64,000 nucleotides of DNA, taken from contig JAODUO010000537.1 in NCBI GenBank assembly GCA_025642075.2, positions 575,001 to 639,000 on the forward strand, given 5' to 3'. This document shows positions 11,940-25,393 of the stretch, piece by piece (position 1 is the first letter of the stretch; every line of letters begins with the position of its first letter). This stretch comes from Ridgeia piscesae (taxonomy: Eukaryota > Annelida > Polychaeta > Sabellida > Siboglinidae). The notes below the pieces were generated by a model. That model was not told the DNA's origin. It saw nothing but the letters and a program-made list of their open reading frames with translations, and ran no database searches. The position numbers and the translations under genes were made by a program.

Positions 11940-14120
11940 TTTGGAGTGTTTGAATAACAAAAGAAACTTTCTATTGAATTCTAGTTACCCAATTCTCGCC
12001 ATATGTTAGTGGACCAGCCCTCCCTCCATCTGCCCTCAGATGCCAGTTGTACATAAGCCACCATTTTAAACGTCACAGTTCTTGTTTTGGTATGAATTGG
12101 CTACTTTGTGAGTTTGAATGATGACATAGGAAAACCCTTTATCTAGTTACATTATATTCTGGGTGCTTCTGATGAGCATAGCGAGATGACAGCCATTTAA
12201 ACATTTGCATTCATGTATAAATTGCCATCGTTTCCACGAAATAGTGTGCGTGCTAAGTTGCGTGGTGATACATCAGGTGGAGTGTAGAAGGGCAGGCGCA
12301 ATCAATTTCATTGGTTAACAACTGGTTGTTTTTCAACTCCGTTTCATTTAAATATATTTAATATTTATAAAAAATATGTTTTGTTCAAAACATTATTAAA
12401 ATAATTCCACTTCTAAATATTTTTGTAAACAAAAAATTGGGTTATCGTTTAAAATATGCTGCAGCAATAAAAAAACACCAAATATACTATGGCATTGTTA
12501 ATTTAGGTGTACTTTGATGTGATGAAAGTATGGAGACATTAATAGAAAACGTTATTCATGAAAAGTGATGCACAAAGCAAGGCACTGTTGAGGAGATAAA
12601 GTTGCAATTTTAGAAAATATGTTGTTGGTATTTTACTCAATGATCTAAGCTACTAGACATGAGACTCTAGGCCTGTATGGTGGCTATGTTGAATTGAGAC
12701 GAACCAGTCAGCTACCTATGCACCAGTTAAAAACCATTCTCTTTCAGAGAGAATAATTATTTAACTGGAACAGTTAGAATTGATGCTATAATGATGAGTG
12801 CTGTCGTAAGCATTGGCTGGTCATGCTGACCCCAAAAGATTCCCAGGGTGTATCAGTCATGATGTGCGACAGACATGCCCAGACGGTGTCAATGTTTAGG
12901 CCTGCCAGAATAATCGTTAAGTTTCCTGTTGTGTGCTAGTTGCCTATTATGTGCTGTAAAAAGTGGGGTTTTCACCGTGCAGTGACAAACACGTGACAGG
13001 GGAATCTACAGACAATGTGTGGACACGTGACAAGAAACCTGAAAGGACATGTGACAGAAGTTATACACAGAACTCAAGGTGTGGGTGTCAACAAAAACAG
13101 GAACACTGGTCAGATATATGAAGCACAGGTAGATGAAACAAATGGTCAAGTAATGCAACAAATGCAGAAAGGCAACAAGAACATTAAGCAACGTACTGGC
13201 AACTCAAACATTAAGAACTGTGCAAAAGGTGTCGTAGTACTGGCATCTAAAATTAAGATTAGTGCAATAAATGACAAAAGCATATCGTCAACATAATACA
13301 ATCCAACATAGCAGCAGACAGAAGAGATATTAAGGAGCTATAAGATAGAGAAAGAACACTGGCAGATATATAGTAAAGTACATTAAAGATTGTGAAATTT
13401 ACTTTTTATTCCCTGTCTAAATTAAGTATATTGTAAACATAGTGTTGTGTTTAAAAAAAATGTTTAACCCTCCCATCACCCTGTTTAAAGCTCCTGCTAA
13501 AATATTTCTGATTTGTTTATTATGACAAATTGCTTTATGACATAAATTACCATGTTTGAGTTGGCATGCTAACACAAGTTCACAGTCAACAAACTTTGTA
13601 TATGACATATCACTTGATATGAGTAAAATTCACAAAAAATTTCAGAGCATGAAAATTTGCCTAAATTGATGTAAAAAACTAAAACAAACTTCAGAAGAAA
13701 AAAAATTATAATACAAAAGCTGTCTAGGATTCGTGCAATCAATTTTGTGATTTTTACACAAATGCATACCGTATACTATCTTTCAATATCCAGCATAGTT
13801 TCCTTAACAAATTATCGAAAACTAATCAAACAAATGCATTTACAAATCCATTAAATAAAAACAATGGAAAGTATGAGTAAAATTCACATCATTTCTCAGA
13901 GCATCATGACAATTTGCCAAATTTTTGGCAATACATTAAAAACTACAGAAGATATAATAATAAATAATAATAAACTTTCTTTATTCACTCGTCTCCAGAG
14001 TGTGACTGTTCAGTGGTGTGTCCTACTACATAGACATCTGTAAGACATGATAAATTATGTATATAAAATAAAAAATTGTCATTCTAATTTTTTTTAAATC
14101 AACAAATGATGTATCATTAT
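11940..14120. other. Gene-free AT-rich stretch
   Basis: No exon was recognised. Frames at 13015-13296 (plus) and 13417-13608 (minus) have no recognisable motif. Two loosely similar blocks (around 13615-13680 and 13870-13940, both with 'gagtaaaattcaca' and 'cagagcat') suggest an old local duplication. Confidence 0.4.
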
Positions 14121-14124
14121 AAAG

Positions 14125-14394
14125 CTAGTGATCTGGAGAATCCAAAAACTCTTTTTCACAAAGTTGTGACTTAATAGCCACTTCTTTCTGACAGGTATCA
14201 TGATCTTGCATAGGTTGCTGCTTAGAAATTGTAGCTTTCCAGTATGTGTGAACCAGGTGGCCAGGTGGCAAAGATTTATGTTTTACCTGTGCTTGGATTT
14301 CTACAGGATCGCAAATAAACATAAACGATGTATTTGTTGTGACATTAAAACTACCTGGGTCGACTACATTTAACATGTAACCAGAAACACACAT
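14125..14394 (-). pseudogene. Unknown protein-like fragment
   Basis: A minus-strand frame of 89 codons with balanced, protein-like composition, including FICDPVEIQAQVKHK and PPGHLVHTYWKA. Just upstream, in another frame, DLCPNCHPSSNVKC (about 14410-14455) continues in the same style, which suggests a frameshift in an old coding sequence. No family was recognised. A transposon or retrocopy relic is most likely. Confidence 0.25.
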
Positions 14395-14459
14395 ATCGTT
14401 ATGCTTGGCCTAAGGACATTGCACTTCACATTCGATGAAGGGTGACAGTTGGGACACAA

Positions 14460-16600
14460 ATCATCTTGGTGCAATTTCGTTCACTCCATGCATTTTGCTT
14501 TGATTCAGTTGGCTGTCGAAATGAATACCTGTGTTATGAATAAATAGACTTCACACAGTAATTCCACGGTGGCTGAATACTCCCCAGGGAAGCCAACTGG
14601 GTGTTGGGGTGAACAGGTGTTTTAGGAGGTGAAGTGTAAATAATAACCAACTTACCCTTTTCTTGTGTTCAGCAGTAATTATTAAAGTAACAACACAACC
14701 ATTACAAGATGTTTGCAGAAAGGTTTTGTTCCCATTTAACAAAACCTTTGGCAGATGCCAAATAAGCACAGATTTGTGTGGGCTGGGTGAACGATGCATA
14801 GTCACATCTCATCAACCTTCTAACAGTTTCTTATACAATATTAAATAGATGATACTTACAAGTGTGAAATAAAGCAAAGAGTTACAAAGTTCAGCTCTTG
14901 CATTATTGATAAGCCATGTAAACACAAGGGCATGGTGACATGTACATAAACGGAAGAAATTGTATGGCAGTATGTGTATTTACAGTGTTCCACAGAAAAT
15001 GCATAGCTAATTTTCTTACAAGTTGTGTATGAAATTGCGTTGTGAGAAACACATTATTCTGACTAAGTTAATACATATAATTATAAAGATAAATACAATG
15101 GGGTTAATTCTTCATCATTATTCATCATTGTACAACTGTAGGATCCCATGGTTGGGCGATGGCCTCACCATGCTGTTTCCATATCTGACTGTCTTGCGCT
15201 ATCCATTTGTACACACTATGATGGACACATCAATCAGATTATCTGACCTGGAACATATTTTTTGAGTTGTGTCAACAATAAACATATATACATAGGGTAA
15301 TAAAAAGAAAATTATTTTATCGTACATGACCACCATTTATGCATGATAGCCCCAGGGTTCTGTACTTATTTAATAATGACGAGGTATTCTTGGCCATTTC
15401 TGTTCTATATATTGCTAAATTTAATACAGCATTCAATGTTATCAGTTATCAGATTTGTTTTCACACTTTCAAAATGTTAATTAGAGATTAGCAAACGGCA
15501 TGGATATTCAACATTCCGCTTTCGGTATGTGGAGTCCATAATGTGAGGTGGACAGGTCAGGAGATTGTCACGTTGTGGTCATAGATAACTGGACAAACAC
15601 AGTCGGAGTTGTGGCATGATACAAATATAACTTTTGTGGCACGCTGCCCGCAGTTCACAACAATGAATGAACATGGCCTGATCCAGTGTATAGCCAATGA
15701 AATAGCATGTAATGCTGTGTATGTCAGCTGAGTTAATTAGTCAGTGTTGTTTTCTCCGGGGACACAGGACTGGTGTTATTGTGTTGAGTCAATTAGCTGT
15801 GTTGGCCTGGTCCAGTCAGTAAACTGTGTTGGGTGTACACTGGCAGTCAATGAATGGTGTACATGGTATATGCAGTCAATGGGCTGCTGTTTTTTCACGT
15901 GGCCAATGAGCAGGTGTGATTCAACCACAACAGTCCCAGTCATGTCATACACATATGCGTGATCGCGGCGTGTAGGATAGAAGTTCGCGTTAGCGCCGGC
16001 TAGAGATAAACACAATGCGTTCAGCGATATCTGAAATGTCAGGTTTAATTATTGGTTGCGTGCTGCGGAGAAGGGTCAAAACTACTCCACATATGTGACC
16101 CCCTGCCCCCTAGCACGCCCCCTAGCACTACCCACCACCTGCGATAGCATTGTTGTGATATGTTATTCTGTGTTAAAAATAGCATTTGCGTGGTTCATGC
16201 AAGTATAATTCATGTCAACTGTGTGTAGTTTGGTCTTCTGTAGTAGTAAAGATAACAATCGCTTGCCTTTAAATATCATGTGAATTGGTGTGCGCTGTGG
16301 TACGTGGCATCGATTTAGGAAAAATGTAGAGGCAGGGTTAATGATAAGTTGACCACTGCTTTGTGAGATGCATAGCTGTGATAAGTGCAGAAATGATATA
16401 TAACATAACTTTTGATTAGGAAACCTGGTGATATGATTCATGGTATGGAAAAAAATTGCAAGGTGTAATTATTTAATGTGTAGTACATGTCATGAGTCAA
16501 TCACACTGATGTCTTTGAGAATGTATGGGAATAGCACAGTTGATAACTCGACGTGTCCAGTGTATTTTAAGTCGCATTGTGTGCATGTGTATGTGCACAG
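14460..16600. other. No gene recognised
   Basis: Mixed AT-rich sequence. Several short open frames occur on both strands without splice context or motifs. A loose repeat of 'cagtcaatgrgctgtgttgg'-like phrases occurs at 15730-15890. Confidence 0.4.
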
Positions 16601-16605
16601 GTGCA

Positions 16606-16735
16606 TGGGTGCACAAGTGTGTATGTGTAACACCTCTGTGTGTGTGTGTGTGTGCGTGCATGCGTGCATGTGTGCGTGTGTGTATGTGTGTGCGTGCGCG
16701 TGTGCGTGTGTGACACCTCTGTGTTTGTGTGTGTT
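16606..16735. repeat. Impure (GT)n tract with GTGC interruptions
   Basis: GT dinucleotides with many GC interruptions. The two 'gtgacacctctgtgt'-type phrases bracket the tract. Confidence 0.85.
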
Positions 16736-16744
16736 TGGATATTT

Positions 16745-16815
16745 AATAATAATATAATTTATTTAATATAGCGCCACATCCAATTACAAATTGTTTGTGG
16801 TGCTTTTTACATACC
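16745..16815. repeat. 'TATAGCGCCACATC' dispersed repeat end, copy 1
   Basis: The stretch 'aatatagcgccacatcca...gtggtgctttttacatac' resembles a similar block at 23970-24045 ('tatatagcgcatatatcca...cagcactttacatgt'). Such TATAGCGC...GCRCTTTACA ends are common on SINE/LINE tails. It directly adjoins the CR1-like relic and may be that element's 3' end. Confidence 0.4.
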
Positions 16816-17014
16816 CTGAAATCTATTCGAATAATCCTAAAATATAAATACACACCAGCAGAATACACATAAAAAATTACATATTCAAATAATATTTTTA
16901 AATAAATAAAAAATTGTAAGTAGAATAAAACAAATTATCTCAGCTTAACTAATGTAAATAGGTATAATAAATGTATAATAGGTTAAATAAAAGATTAAAG
17001 ACAGTCAAAATAAA

Positions 17015-17300
17015 TTAGTCTTTAGGCATGCATTGAAAGTTGCTAAACAGGCAGATGTCGTGTGGTAAAGTGTTCCATAAGTTATCTCCATCTTTCACAT
17101 GGGTCTGCACAACCGTTAACAAGTTATTGTTAGCAGAAAGTAATGCTTCCGTAGGTTTGTATGCACACACAAGGTTGGAAAAATATTTGTGTGCATCGCC
17201 GTGTACAGCTTTGTATGTAAACACTAAAAGTTTCAAGTGGATTCTCTGTAGTACAGGCTACCAGTGAATCCCCAAAGAGGCTTGGCACTCTCACTCCATA
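17015..17300 (-). pseudogene. CR1/L2-like LINE, C-terminal part of ORF2 (decayed)
   Basis: The minus-strand frame reads LLVFTYKAVHGDAHKYFSN, then LLSANNNLL and LWNTLPHDI. These are the conserved phrases that end CR1-like reverse transcriptase proteins (YKALHG..P.YLS, R.LRSA....L, LWN.LP..I). Upstream, another frame gives IHW and PVLQRIHLKLL, the normal lead-in (LHWLPV..RI.FK). Frame changes and stops show it is dead. Confidence 0.75.
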
Positions 17301-17419
17301 GGTGGCGTAATGTCAACCTGGCCACAGAGTTGTGCATTTTCTGCAGTGGAGATAAGATAAACTAATGTCTACGCATGCGGGCGAAGGGTGAGGGAAGTTC
17401 ACAAATGTTAGAGTCCAGA

Positions 17420-19640
17420 ATCCAGGTAAACTAGAGTAGGATCTGTCTACACAACACAGTCCGGCAAAGGAATCAGCTTTATTAGCATAGGGAGCAACAT
17501 ACCAAATTAAGGGCTGTGGTTATCGCCAGTAATATATTTTCATCTTAAACTATTTAATTTAGATTGTAATTTATTTTCATCTTAAACACATTCTTGCTGA
17601 CTGTTTAATTTAGATTGTTGCCAATTACAGCATTGGCTGCAGTTGATAATAATTTACTAGTCAGCGGGCGTACCAAACAAATGCCAGAGTAAATGTCTCA
17701 CCATTTAGTTCATCTTAATTCTGAAGTAATACCACATGAATGTGTAGCCCAATAACAATTCATTGGATATTTTTCTTCTGGTGGCCGAGCGTAACGGTAA
17801 TGAACACGAACATGGTTAAGAGGTTTCAGAAATCAACTACAATTATTTAAAGGGGTTATTGTGTGCTTTAATTCCTTACTTGTGACAGTGTGTTCATGGG
17901 TACAGAGTAAATCACTTTAAATGCGTGCAGGGGCATATCCAAGATTTAGATGTTGGGGATTTCCAAAGAACATCATTTACTGTGCATCTCTATAATGTGG
18001 AATTGGGCAGATTTTATGGCAACCTGAAAGTTCCCTGGGTATTCCCCTGAAGTATCTTTGTTTTAGTACATCACCAGATGGTAGGTCAGAGGTCAGTGGT
18101 TCAAGGACGCCATTAAAAATGGAAAAAAGAAAGTGAGTGGACCTCGGAACTTTAGAGGAGATTCACATAAAACTTTGTCCAAGTTAGCACAAGTAAAATA
18201 CACAGTGGTTGGTTGGTTGATGGCTTGACATCATTTTTTAAGAGGGGTGACAAGTGGCGAGACTGCACGGCATAGGTGCAGATGAATAGGTGTGAGTGTG
18301 ACTGGGAGGGGTGGGGGGGATTTGACAGGTGTAATTGATTCCAAGAATGCATGGTTTCATACAGAACCTGTTTGCACTGTTTGAGTGAGACATGAGTGAG
18401 AGACTGTGTGCATATCACTTTAATGATGAAAAGTGTGCTTAGTAGGAATTAAGCGAGAGTGTGCTTAGTGTGAAAGGGGTAGTGTTTTTAATGCAGAAGT
18501 GTGTTTATTAGATAAGGGGATATATGCAATCATTATACAATAGATAGATTATGGCAGCTTTGATATTGTAGCCACAGGCCATATAGTTTGAAGACATGCT
18601 TCCAGACATGTACGCAAATTGTTTACATTTAGTATCACTACAATGTCTGACTTAAAAGCCACAAGCCACTGATAAGTCCAGCTGTCATGTCTTCCGGTGG
18701 TTTTGATCACCATGCACTGCATGTATAACAACATCTGCCTTTTTTGGCAGTTGTCATTATCTAATCTGCCTACTACATCACTGGCCTTGTGACTTGTGAC
18801 AACTAGGTATGTAGGACAAAATGTTGCATAGTATCGCGATGTCCATGCAATGCCCTTGTGATTCAGGCAACATGATAGTATCTACTCTGATACAAACTTG
18901 ATTAGGCCACAACCAAATCACACAAGACTGAAGGCAACCTGTTATGTTGGGTACTTTTGGGTCATGGCTAGTACCAGTTAGTCTGTATATCTATAAACAA
19001 TACACTCTACCAGTTTTTTTATGTTGAGGTTTATGTTACATTTTCATGAAACCACTGCAGGCAAGTCAATATTATTATGTCAGACATAATTTATATAAGC
19101 ATGCCACAATGTTAGGTTACATATGAAGAAAAAGAATTGCAAACTTTGTAATCCAAAAATTATGTGTTAGTGATATAATGTATTATATAACATAATAATT
19201 ATTACCAACATCTCCATAATAACATAACAAAATGCACATATGACTGTCTTGAAAGTTGAAAGTGCCTGTATAATCTATCTGACATGTATCATTGTTTTAT
19301 TTGTTCTGTCTGGCAAAAGGTTTGCAACATATTCCATCTATATATAGTGTCTTGCATTTAATTTATTTATATAAATGTCTTCTTGTGGAATATTCTACAT
19401 TACGTAACATTGTGATGTCACACACCACTGAGCATACGTGATAGTTGTAGATTTGTTTTCTTAAATTTATTTGTACTTTGATCTAGAAAAATACAAAGTT
19501 TTAACCATTTGTATTGATCCATAGATACCCAGTGAACTTTGTATATTGTGATAAGTATTAAGAAAACATGCATGCAGGGTTCAAATTCATCAAAATATCT
19601 ACAGGTCCAGCAGACAAGAAGAACCAAAAGTTCACTTTTG
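17420..19640. other. Gene-free stretch
   Basis: No exon was recognised. 'ggtaggtcagaggtcagtggttcaag' near 18080-18105 resembles a tRNA-type B box as seen in SINEs, but no matching A box or tRNA fold was found. Confidence 0.4.
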
Positions 19641-19646
19641 TTCACA

Positions 19647-19760
19647 TGTCCCACAAATAACTAAATTTCAAAACCTTCTCTGTGATTTTTCTGGTTGTCC
19701 TGGCTGTAAACAGCAAAGTTGTTCCACGGATAACACATAGCAGCAATTTCACTTGTCCAA
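19647..19760. repeat. Dispersed repeat family C, copy 1
   Basis: 'cccacaaataactaaatttcaaaacc...gtgatttttctggttgtcctgg...acggataacac' matches 48106-48225 in the same orientation with scattered differences. It is an old interspersed repeat of unknown class. Confidence 0.6.
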
Positions 19761-21030
19761 TGGCAAATCCAGTTGTCGTGAGCTAATTGACAAATGTAAT
19801 TTTGAGCCCTGTGCATGTAATAATTCAGTAAAAATTACTTTATTTATATACTCATTTCCAAAGTACAACAACCAGTATGTTCAACGGTATTAACATTGTT
19901 TCCAAAATATTAATACTTATGTGTGAATAAAATCAGATGTGTTACGACTGTTACACATTACTTGACACCAATGCAGAATGTCTTACATAAATCATTTATC
20001 TGGTTGACTTCACCTGTCATCTCGAGACGTCCACAAACAAATTATGATAAATTCTTCTATTGTGACATGTTGGGAAAGTTACACAAACGAAAATTTGCCA
20101 TTGTGGCAACTTGGGAACATTCAAGTGGTGTCAATTTGTAGGGTGAATAAGTGAGCACAGGTAACTAGATATGATCTGTGTCTGACACAGTATATGACGT
20201 CTCAGCTCCAGTCATCTGTGGCAGAGTATTTTTGGTCCCGTCATAAAAGAACACTTCCATTTCCTGTACACCCAAGGTACAGAACAAAAAACAAACTTTG
20301 GTCTAGTTTTCTCATTCAGTTTTCCCACCATCACTGTGAGCACTGATGGTGTTGTAAGTAGGGATGTGAGCCCCAGACTGATATGTTGGGGGTGATCATG
20401 TCAGTGCACATCTCAAAATACACTAAGCTAGCTTAAACTAACTTTTAATGTATAATAGGTTACCTTTACACACATGTGACAAATATGACGGAGTGCTTGA
20501 ACACATTTAAATCATGCCCTAAAATTATTCTTATCAAATCTGCATTTAATATCCAGTTTTTTGTGTTTTCTGTTATATTACTATGATTTTAATAATTATT
20601 TATTTAATAACATGTTATTATATGTATTAATTTGTTTAACTATCACATTTAATTTATTTATTTGGTTTACAATTGTTGCTATCTTGGTCTCATTTTATTT
20701 ATTTATTTTTATATAAGATTTCATGGTCACAATTGCTAAGAAAAATTCTATCGAGCTGATTTTACATTTATATCACTAAATGTTCTTATCTTTACTTATA
20801 TCGTTTAGACTATGTTGAATTAAACAGAGTCATGCTCTGGAGACTAATGTTTAAATTAAGTTTGTTATTACTACCCAAGGTAAACTTGAATGGTTTTTCT
20901 GTAAGATGTCAAATGGCAGTTCATCAGTTCAAAACATATCCGAAGAGCCACTACAGAGTATTTTGGTTATGCACTTGCATGTGCCAATCTTATAAAATCA
21001 ATATAATATTCAATTTTGAATAGCTAAATA
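19761..21030. other. No gene recognised
   Basis: AT-rich sequence. The ORF near 20832-21023 is short and motif-free. Confidence 0.4.
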
Positions 21031-21039
21031 CAAATATAT

Positions 21040-21050
21040 ATATAATATAT

Positions 21051-21105
<55 letters not shown>
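21040..21105. repeat. (AC)n-(AT)n microsatellite
   Basis: A short AC run (about 21050-21069) passes into an AT run ending at about 21102. A second AT run lies at 21416-21458. Confidence 0.9.
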
Positions 21106-21106
<1 letters not shown>

Positions 21107-21415
21107 ACATTGTTTGTTCTGATTTCACCATCGCTTATATAGTTTGTAGAATTCATGAAAATATACCAGAAATTTTTTCTAGCAATGTGTTGGACAAAAT
21201 GGCCCATAAAAATGCAGTGTACAATACTGTTCAAAATGACATAATCATTTTGTATACCTTGTTATACCAGAAGACAAAACAATCCATTTTAGAAATGTTT
21301 TTACATCAATTAAATGAATAATTTATTAATATAATTCTTTTTTATAAAGTTGTCCCTCAGATAAGAAATTATGCTCAATATGACATGCTATATCACAATA
21401 GAAGACCAGAAATAC

Positions 21416-21458
<43 letters not shown>

Positions 21459-21985
21459 TACTGAAAATAGGATTGTGTTACAAATTGCAATGAAAATTGT
21501 TTGTTTAGACAAAAATATCTAAGATAAAACCTGACAGATGCTAGAAGTGGGGGATTTAAAAGCTTAACATAGAATTGTGTGTTACCATTTATTTTATCAT
21601 TAATGATTTCAGCCATGCTGAAATTAATGCACAAAACCTTTTTTATCCACCACTGTTTCAGATAGCTGAGTGAACTGGAGCAATGTGGAATGAAATTGTT
21701 TTCCCGGTATTTGAAAAGGCAGTAAGAAGATTCAACTACTGAATGTCTTGGTAACAATAGTGACTTCTTATGCGCCAATATCCTCGAAAACGAAGCTTAG
21801 TGGAGCAGAAAAAACAAAGGGATTAACCAATCTCGTTATCATGTATGATGCATGATTCATCTATCAATAGATGGATGAAAGTTCTAGGAAGCTAAGGAGC
21901 TGGGGATTAGCCAGGGAACTGTCTGCCCATCTTGAAGACAGGCAGACCACTGATTGCAACTGGTCAGACTGGTAAAATTTAGAAG
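21106..21985. other. No gene recognised
   Basis: A 106-codon minus-strand frame at 21458-21778 was inspected. It has no recognisable motif or splice context. Confidence 0.35.
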
Positions 21986-21987
21986 TT

Positions 21988-22230
21988 GCCATCAGTTCAC
22001 TAGATTAACTAATGGTTCTAAGTCAAGGGTCCTGATTAATGACTGGCATTGGCTCAACAAACCAAACGGAGCAGTTTTAATTAAATAAATAGCTCCAATG
22101 AGACTGGTTTATCATTGAAAAACTCTAAACTGGCCAATGATGCCTGTGATTGACAAAGACGTTCACAAGCTGAAAGGCATATTTTTGGATAATTCAAGAC
22201 GGGCAAACAAATAGTTCTGGCTAAGGGCCT
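21988..22230. repeat. Dispersed repeat family B, copy 1
   Basis: Begins 'catcagttcactagattaac' and matches 38720-38943 over about 230 bases in the same orientation, with substitutions and small indels. Shared landmarks are 'tctaagtcaagggtcctgat', 'gactggtttatcattgaaaa' and 'tggccaatgat'. No coding content. Probably an old SINE or MITE. Confidence 0.75.
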
Positions 22231-22259
22231 GCTAAGGAGGATAGGCAGCATTAATGAGA

Positions 22260-24240
22260 CATTCTTAGATGCTAGCATATATTATAAATCTTGACACACA
22301 CAAATGTATCAAGATATATAATCATTGTACTGTTGCCATGTTCAAAAATAGTTCTTCAGCTAGACTTACACTACTAACAAGTTGGTATAATTTAAACGTT
22401 TTTCAGAAGTAAACTGATCACACATGTGGTCAGTTGGTTTATAGTCATACACTGTTGCCTGAAGATTTCCATCCTTTTGATATGATTATTAAAAAGGGTG
22501 TGCCTGGTTTATTTTTATTTTACACACCCAACGCAAACACAGTAGTGGGTTGTTAACATGGCCAGCCATTAATAAATGTATTGGTTTGCCGGACGCTCAC
22601 ACAGACAAACAGGCGTAGCTGTGAGCGTAGGGCTGACCTGTTGTGTAAGTTGTTGGTGTGTCCATTCATGCAGAGTGAGACTGGTCAGGCAGTGTTTGTG
22701 CCATTCATGCCGCAGTGTCATTTGTTTTCTACTACACTTGTACAGATCGTCTGATGTGATGTGCCAAGACTCTCGTGTCCCGCCAGATCCCGCCTTGTCT
22801 TTCTCCTCATTCATATCCCCAGCCGGTCTTATCTCTCCCAAGGTTCGTTTCCAATTCTGGACATTTACAATGAGTCTATCACCTAATTAGCTTATCAGAG
22901 GGGATCTCAATTTGTGCGTTATTTAATGATTCTCTGTGGGAATTACCACAACCTGGGATGGTTGAGTGATTTGTCATGACACACACTGGACAGTCACGTA
23001 CACTGGGGTTGTATTGGCCGTTAATAGCTAATCGTGTGTTCAGTCAAGTGGATCACTGTGATCTGTTTCGCACCAGGCTGTGACACTGACCTCGTATTCT
23101 ACCAGAATCTCAGACCGAGACGTCGTTTACCGAGCTGGCCCGGTGAGGCGTGACCAAGCCACGTCTTTCATGGTCGGTGAGCACGACCGACCGCACTGAC
23201 AAGCTAATCATGGCACAGCACAATACAGGTTATTTCCGTTTTACCTGGAAGTCGAACAATGACAGGACCCATTAATGTGAACCGGGTGTCACGGAGTCAA
23301 TTGTACCGGCAGAGTCCTATACACGATGCCATCATAACTAGTTCACATGTTCCAGTTTCGATGCCATGCTAACAACCCCTCCAACCAAAACGTGTATATT
23401 TTGGGCGAAGTCCTCATCATTACAAGCTGACCGTGGGAATGCACTTTCAATGGGTTCACATCAGTACTAGGGCTGGTTACGAGAACCAGCATAGCAGCTA
23501 TAGACCTATTCACTCGGGGAAGCTTTCACACAACTTGAGGCAGCCACAATTACAAAGACCTATTTATATAATAGGTGAAGTTGACTCAACAGGCTAATTT
23601 GTATATGTGATTATTTCTAGTCGTGTCACCCACTGACCCGGCCTGTCATGGATGTCCCCGTGGGACGAGGTGTCTACTGTGACATATTAACATCAGGTGA
23701 CCTTCTCTCTCTATGAGTCATTCTCCGTTCATTCAACCTGTCCCTTCACCTGTCTATGACCTTACTTCTGGACTCGTACAATGTGGGGTGGTGTGATCCA
23801 CCCCCTCGCCAACATCTAACATCCCTTGTCACCCAGTACTGCCCTCTATATTCACTCACATGCATCATCAACCAGGAAGTAAAAAGTAGTTTTGGCAGAA
23901 AACCTTTTTGCATTAAACATTAGCTAGATAAACATATCAATAATTAAAAATAAAATTTTGGAGTATTATAATAATGTTAATTTTATATAGCGCATATATC
24001 CATAGTGTTCACAGCACTTTACATGTTACTTCATTAAAATGTACAATATAAATAGTAAACATTTGACAAATTTAAATAAAAATGTAATAAAATTAAATCC
24101 ATATAAAATAAATATTGTCATTATTGTTCAACAAAAAAATAAATAAAAAATAGTCCTTATTTCTCAATGCAAAATGTTTAACCTTCCCCAGTCTGTTGTC
24201 AAAATATAGTTATTAAATTATAGCTTTATTTTCAAACATA
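22260..24240. other. Gene-free stretch with a somewhat GC-richer middle
   Basis: No exon was recognised. The part 22560-23880 is richer in GC and CpG than its surroundings and may be regulatory. A TATAGCGC-type repeat end occurs at about 23970-24045. Confidence 0.35.
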
Positions 24241-24242
24241 AT

Positions 24243-24470
24243 TTGATATGCTATGTCAAATGACAGGTGAGGTTATACTTTCTGACCTGCCAAAATGACA
24301 AATGTTAATAGCTTGTAAACACGGTAAGTGCCTTGCATCTAGTGTGACATTCACGACTTTAGTGATCATTGTCTTCTGTCATCTCCTGCCACGTAATGTC
24401 ACGCAAGCAAATAAACTTACAACTGAATACATTTTATCTCTGTTTTATCAGTAATTAGCTACCTGGTATT
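24243..24470. repeat. Duplicated block D, copy 1
   Basis: Matches 25185-25393 in the same orientation at a visibly lower identity (many substitutions, a few indels). Landmarks are 'gttatactttctgac', 'gtgacattcacg' and 'acattttatctc'. Possibly two copies of one mobile element or a segmental duplication. Confidence 0.65.
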
Positions 24471-24739
24471 TAAAATGTACCATTTGGCATCAATTCAGAA
24501 GCAAATTTGTGGGATATTCTGTCGTGACTTTCCAATATTTATCAAATCTGACATTATTGCTCTGTCAGAAAATGCTCAAGTATTTAACATACAATAAATA
24601 TTTCAAATGTCTGCTCCAAAATGAATCATTCTTGTACTTCTTGACCAAAGAATGTTGTTGATCATTCCAGCAAAATACCAGTCAGGTATTTGAAACATTA
24701 AGCTTTTAGACGGTCGACACAAACATCTATCACAGACAA

Positions 24740-25110
24740 GTCAAGTACTCAATCATATGAAATGCCTCTGTAAATTGACAGAAATCAGTCACACATCTGA
24801 CACAACCTGATTAGTCAAGACAGACCTTTGCTGTTTGTTGACAGAAACAGTCGAGCACTGATATGAGCAGAACCTCAAATGTCTGCTGACATACATCAGT
24901 CAAGCACTTAACAACATCAAACATTTTACACTACAAGAACATCAGATGTATTCTGACGGAAACCAGTCGAACTATTAACACAACCAGAACCATAAATGTT
25001 TGCTGACAGAAACCAGTTAAGCACTTAACACAATCAGACTCTCAGATGTCTGCTGAAAAAAAATCAGTCATGCACGTCCATTAGATGTCATGCACTTGAC
25101 ATATCCAGAA
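24740..25110. repeat. Degenerate tandem repeat, unit about 65-70 bp
   Basis: Recurring phrases 'ctgacagaaaccagt', 'aagcacttaacac', 'aaccagaacc' and 'aaatgtytgctgac' recur about every 65-70 bases with heavy divergence. It lies between the two copies of block D. Confidence 0.55.
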
Positions 25111-25184
25111 TCAGTTGTACCAATGCATTCCTGATGAACTAGAATATGTAACAACTCTAAATGTTTCTGTTTGGCAAACAAATA

Positions 25185-25393
25185 GTTTGATATGGTAGGT
25201 TATACTTTCTGACTTGTCACAATGAAAGACGTTAATAACGTGTAAACATGTCAACTGTCTTGTTTCTGGTGTGACATTCACGCCTTCGATGGTCTCCATC
25301 TTCTGCCGTGCCATGCTACGCGATGTCACGAAAGCAATAAATTTACAACAGAGGACATTTTATCTCGGTTTTATCCGTAATTAATTACCTGCA
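25185..25393. repeat. Duplicated block D, copy 2
   Basis: Second copy of the block at 24243-24470, with a small deletion near its start. The minus-strand open frame across it has no recognised motif. Confidence 0.65.

Noticed and set aside
18075..18110. Possible tRNA/SINE promoter
   Set aside because: Only a loose B-box match; no A box at the right distance.
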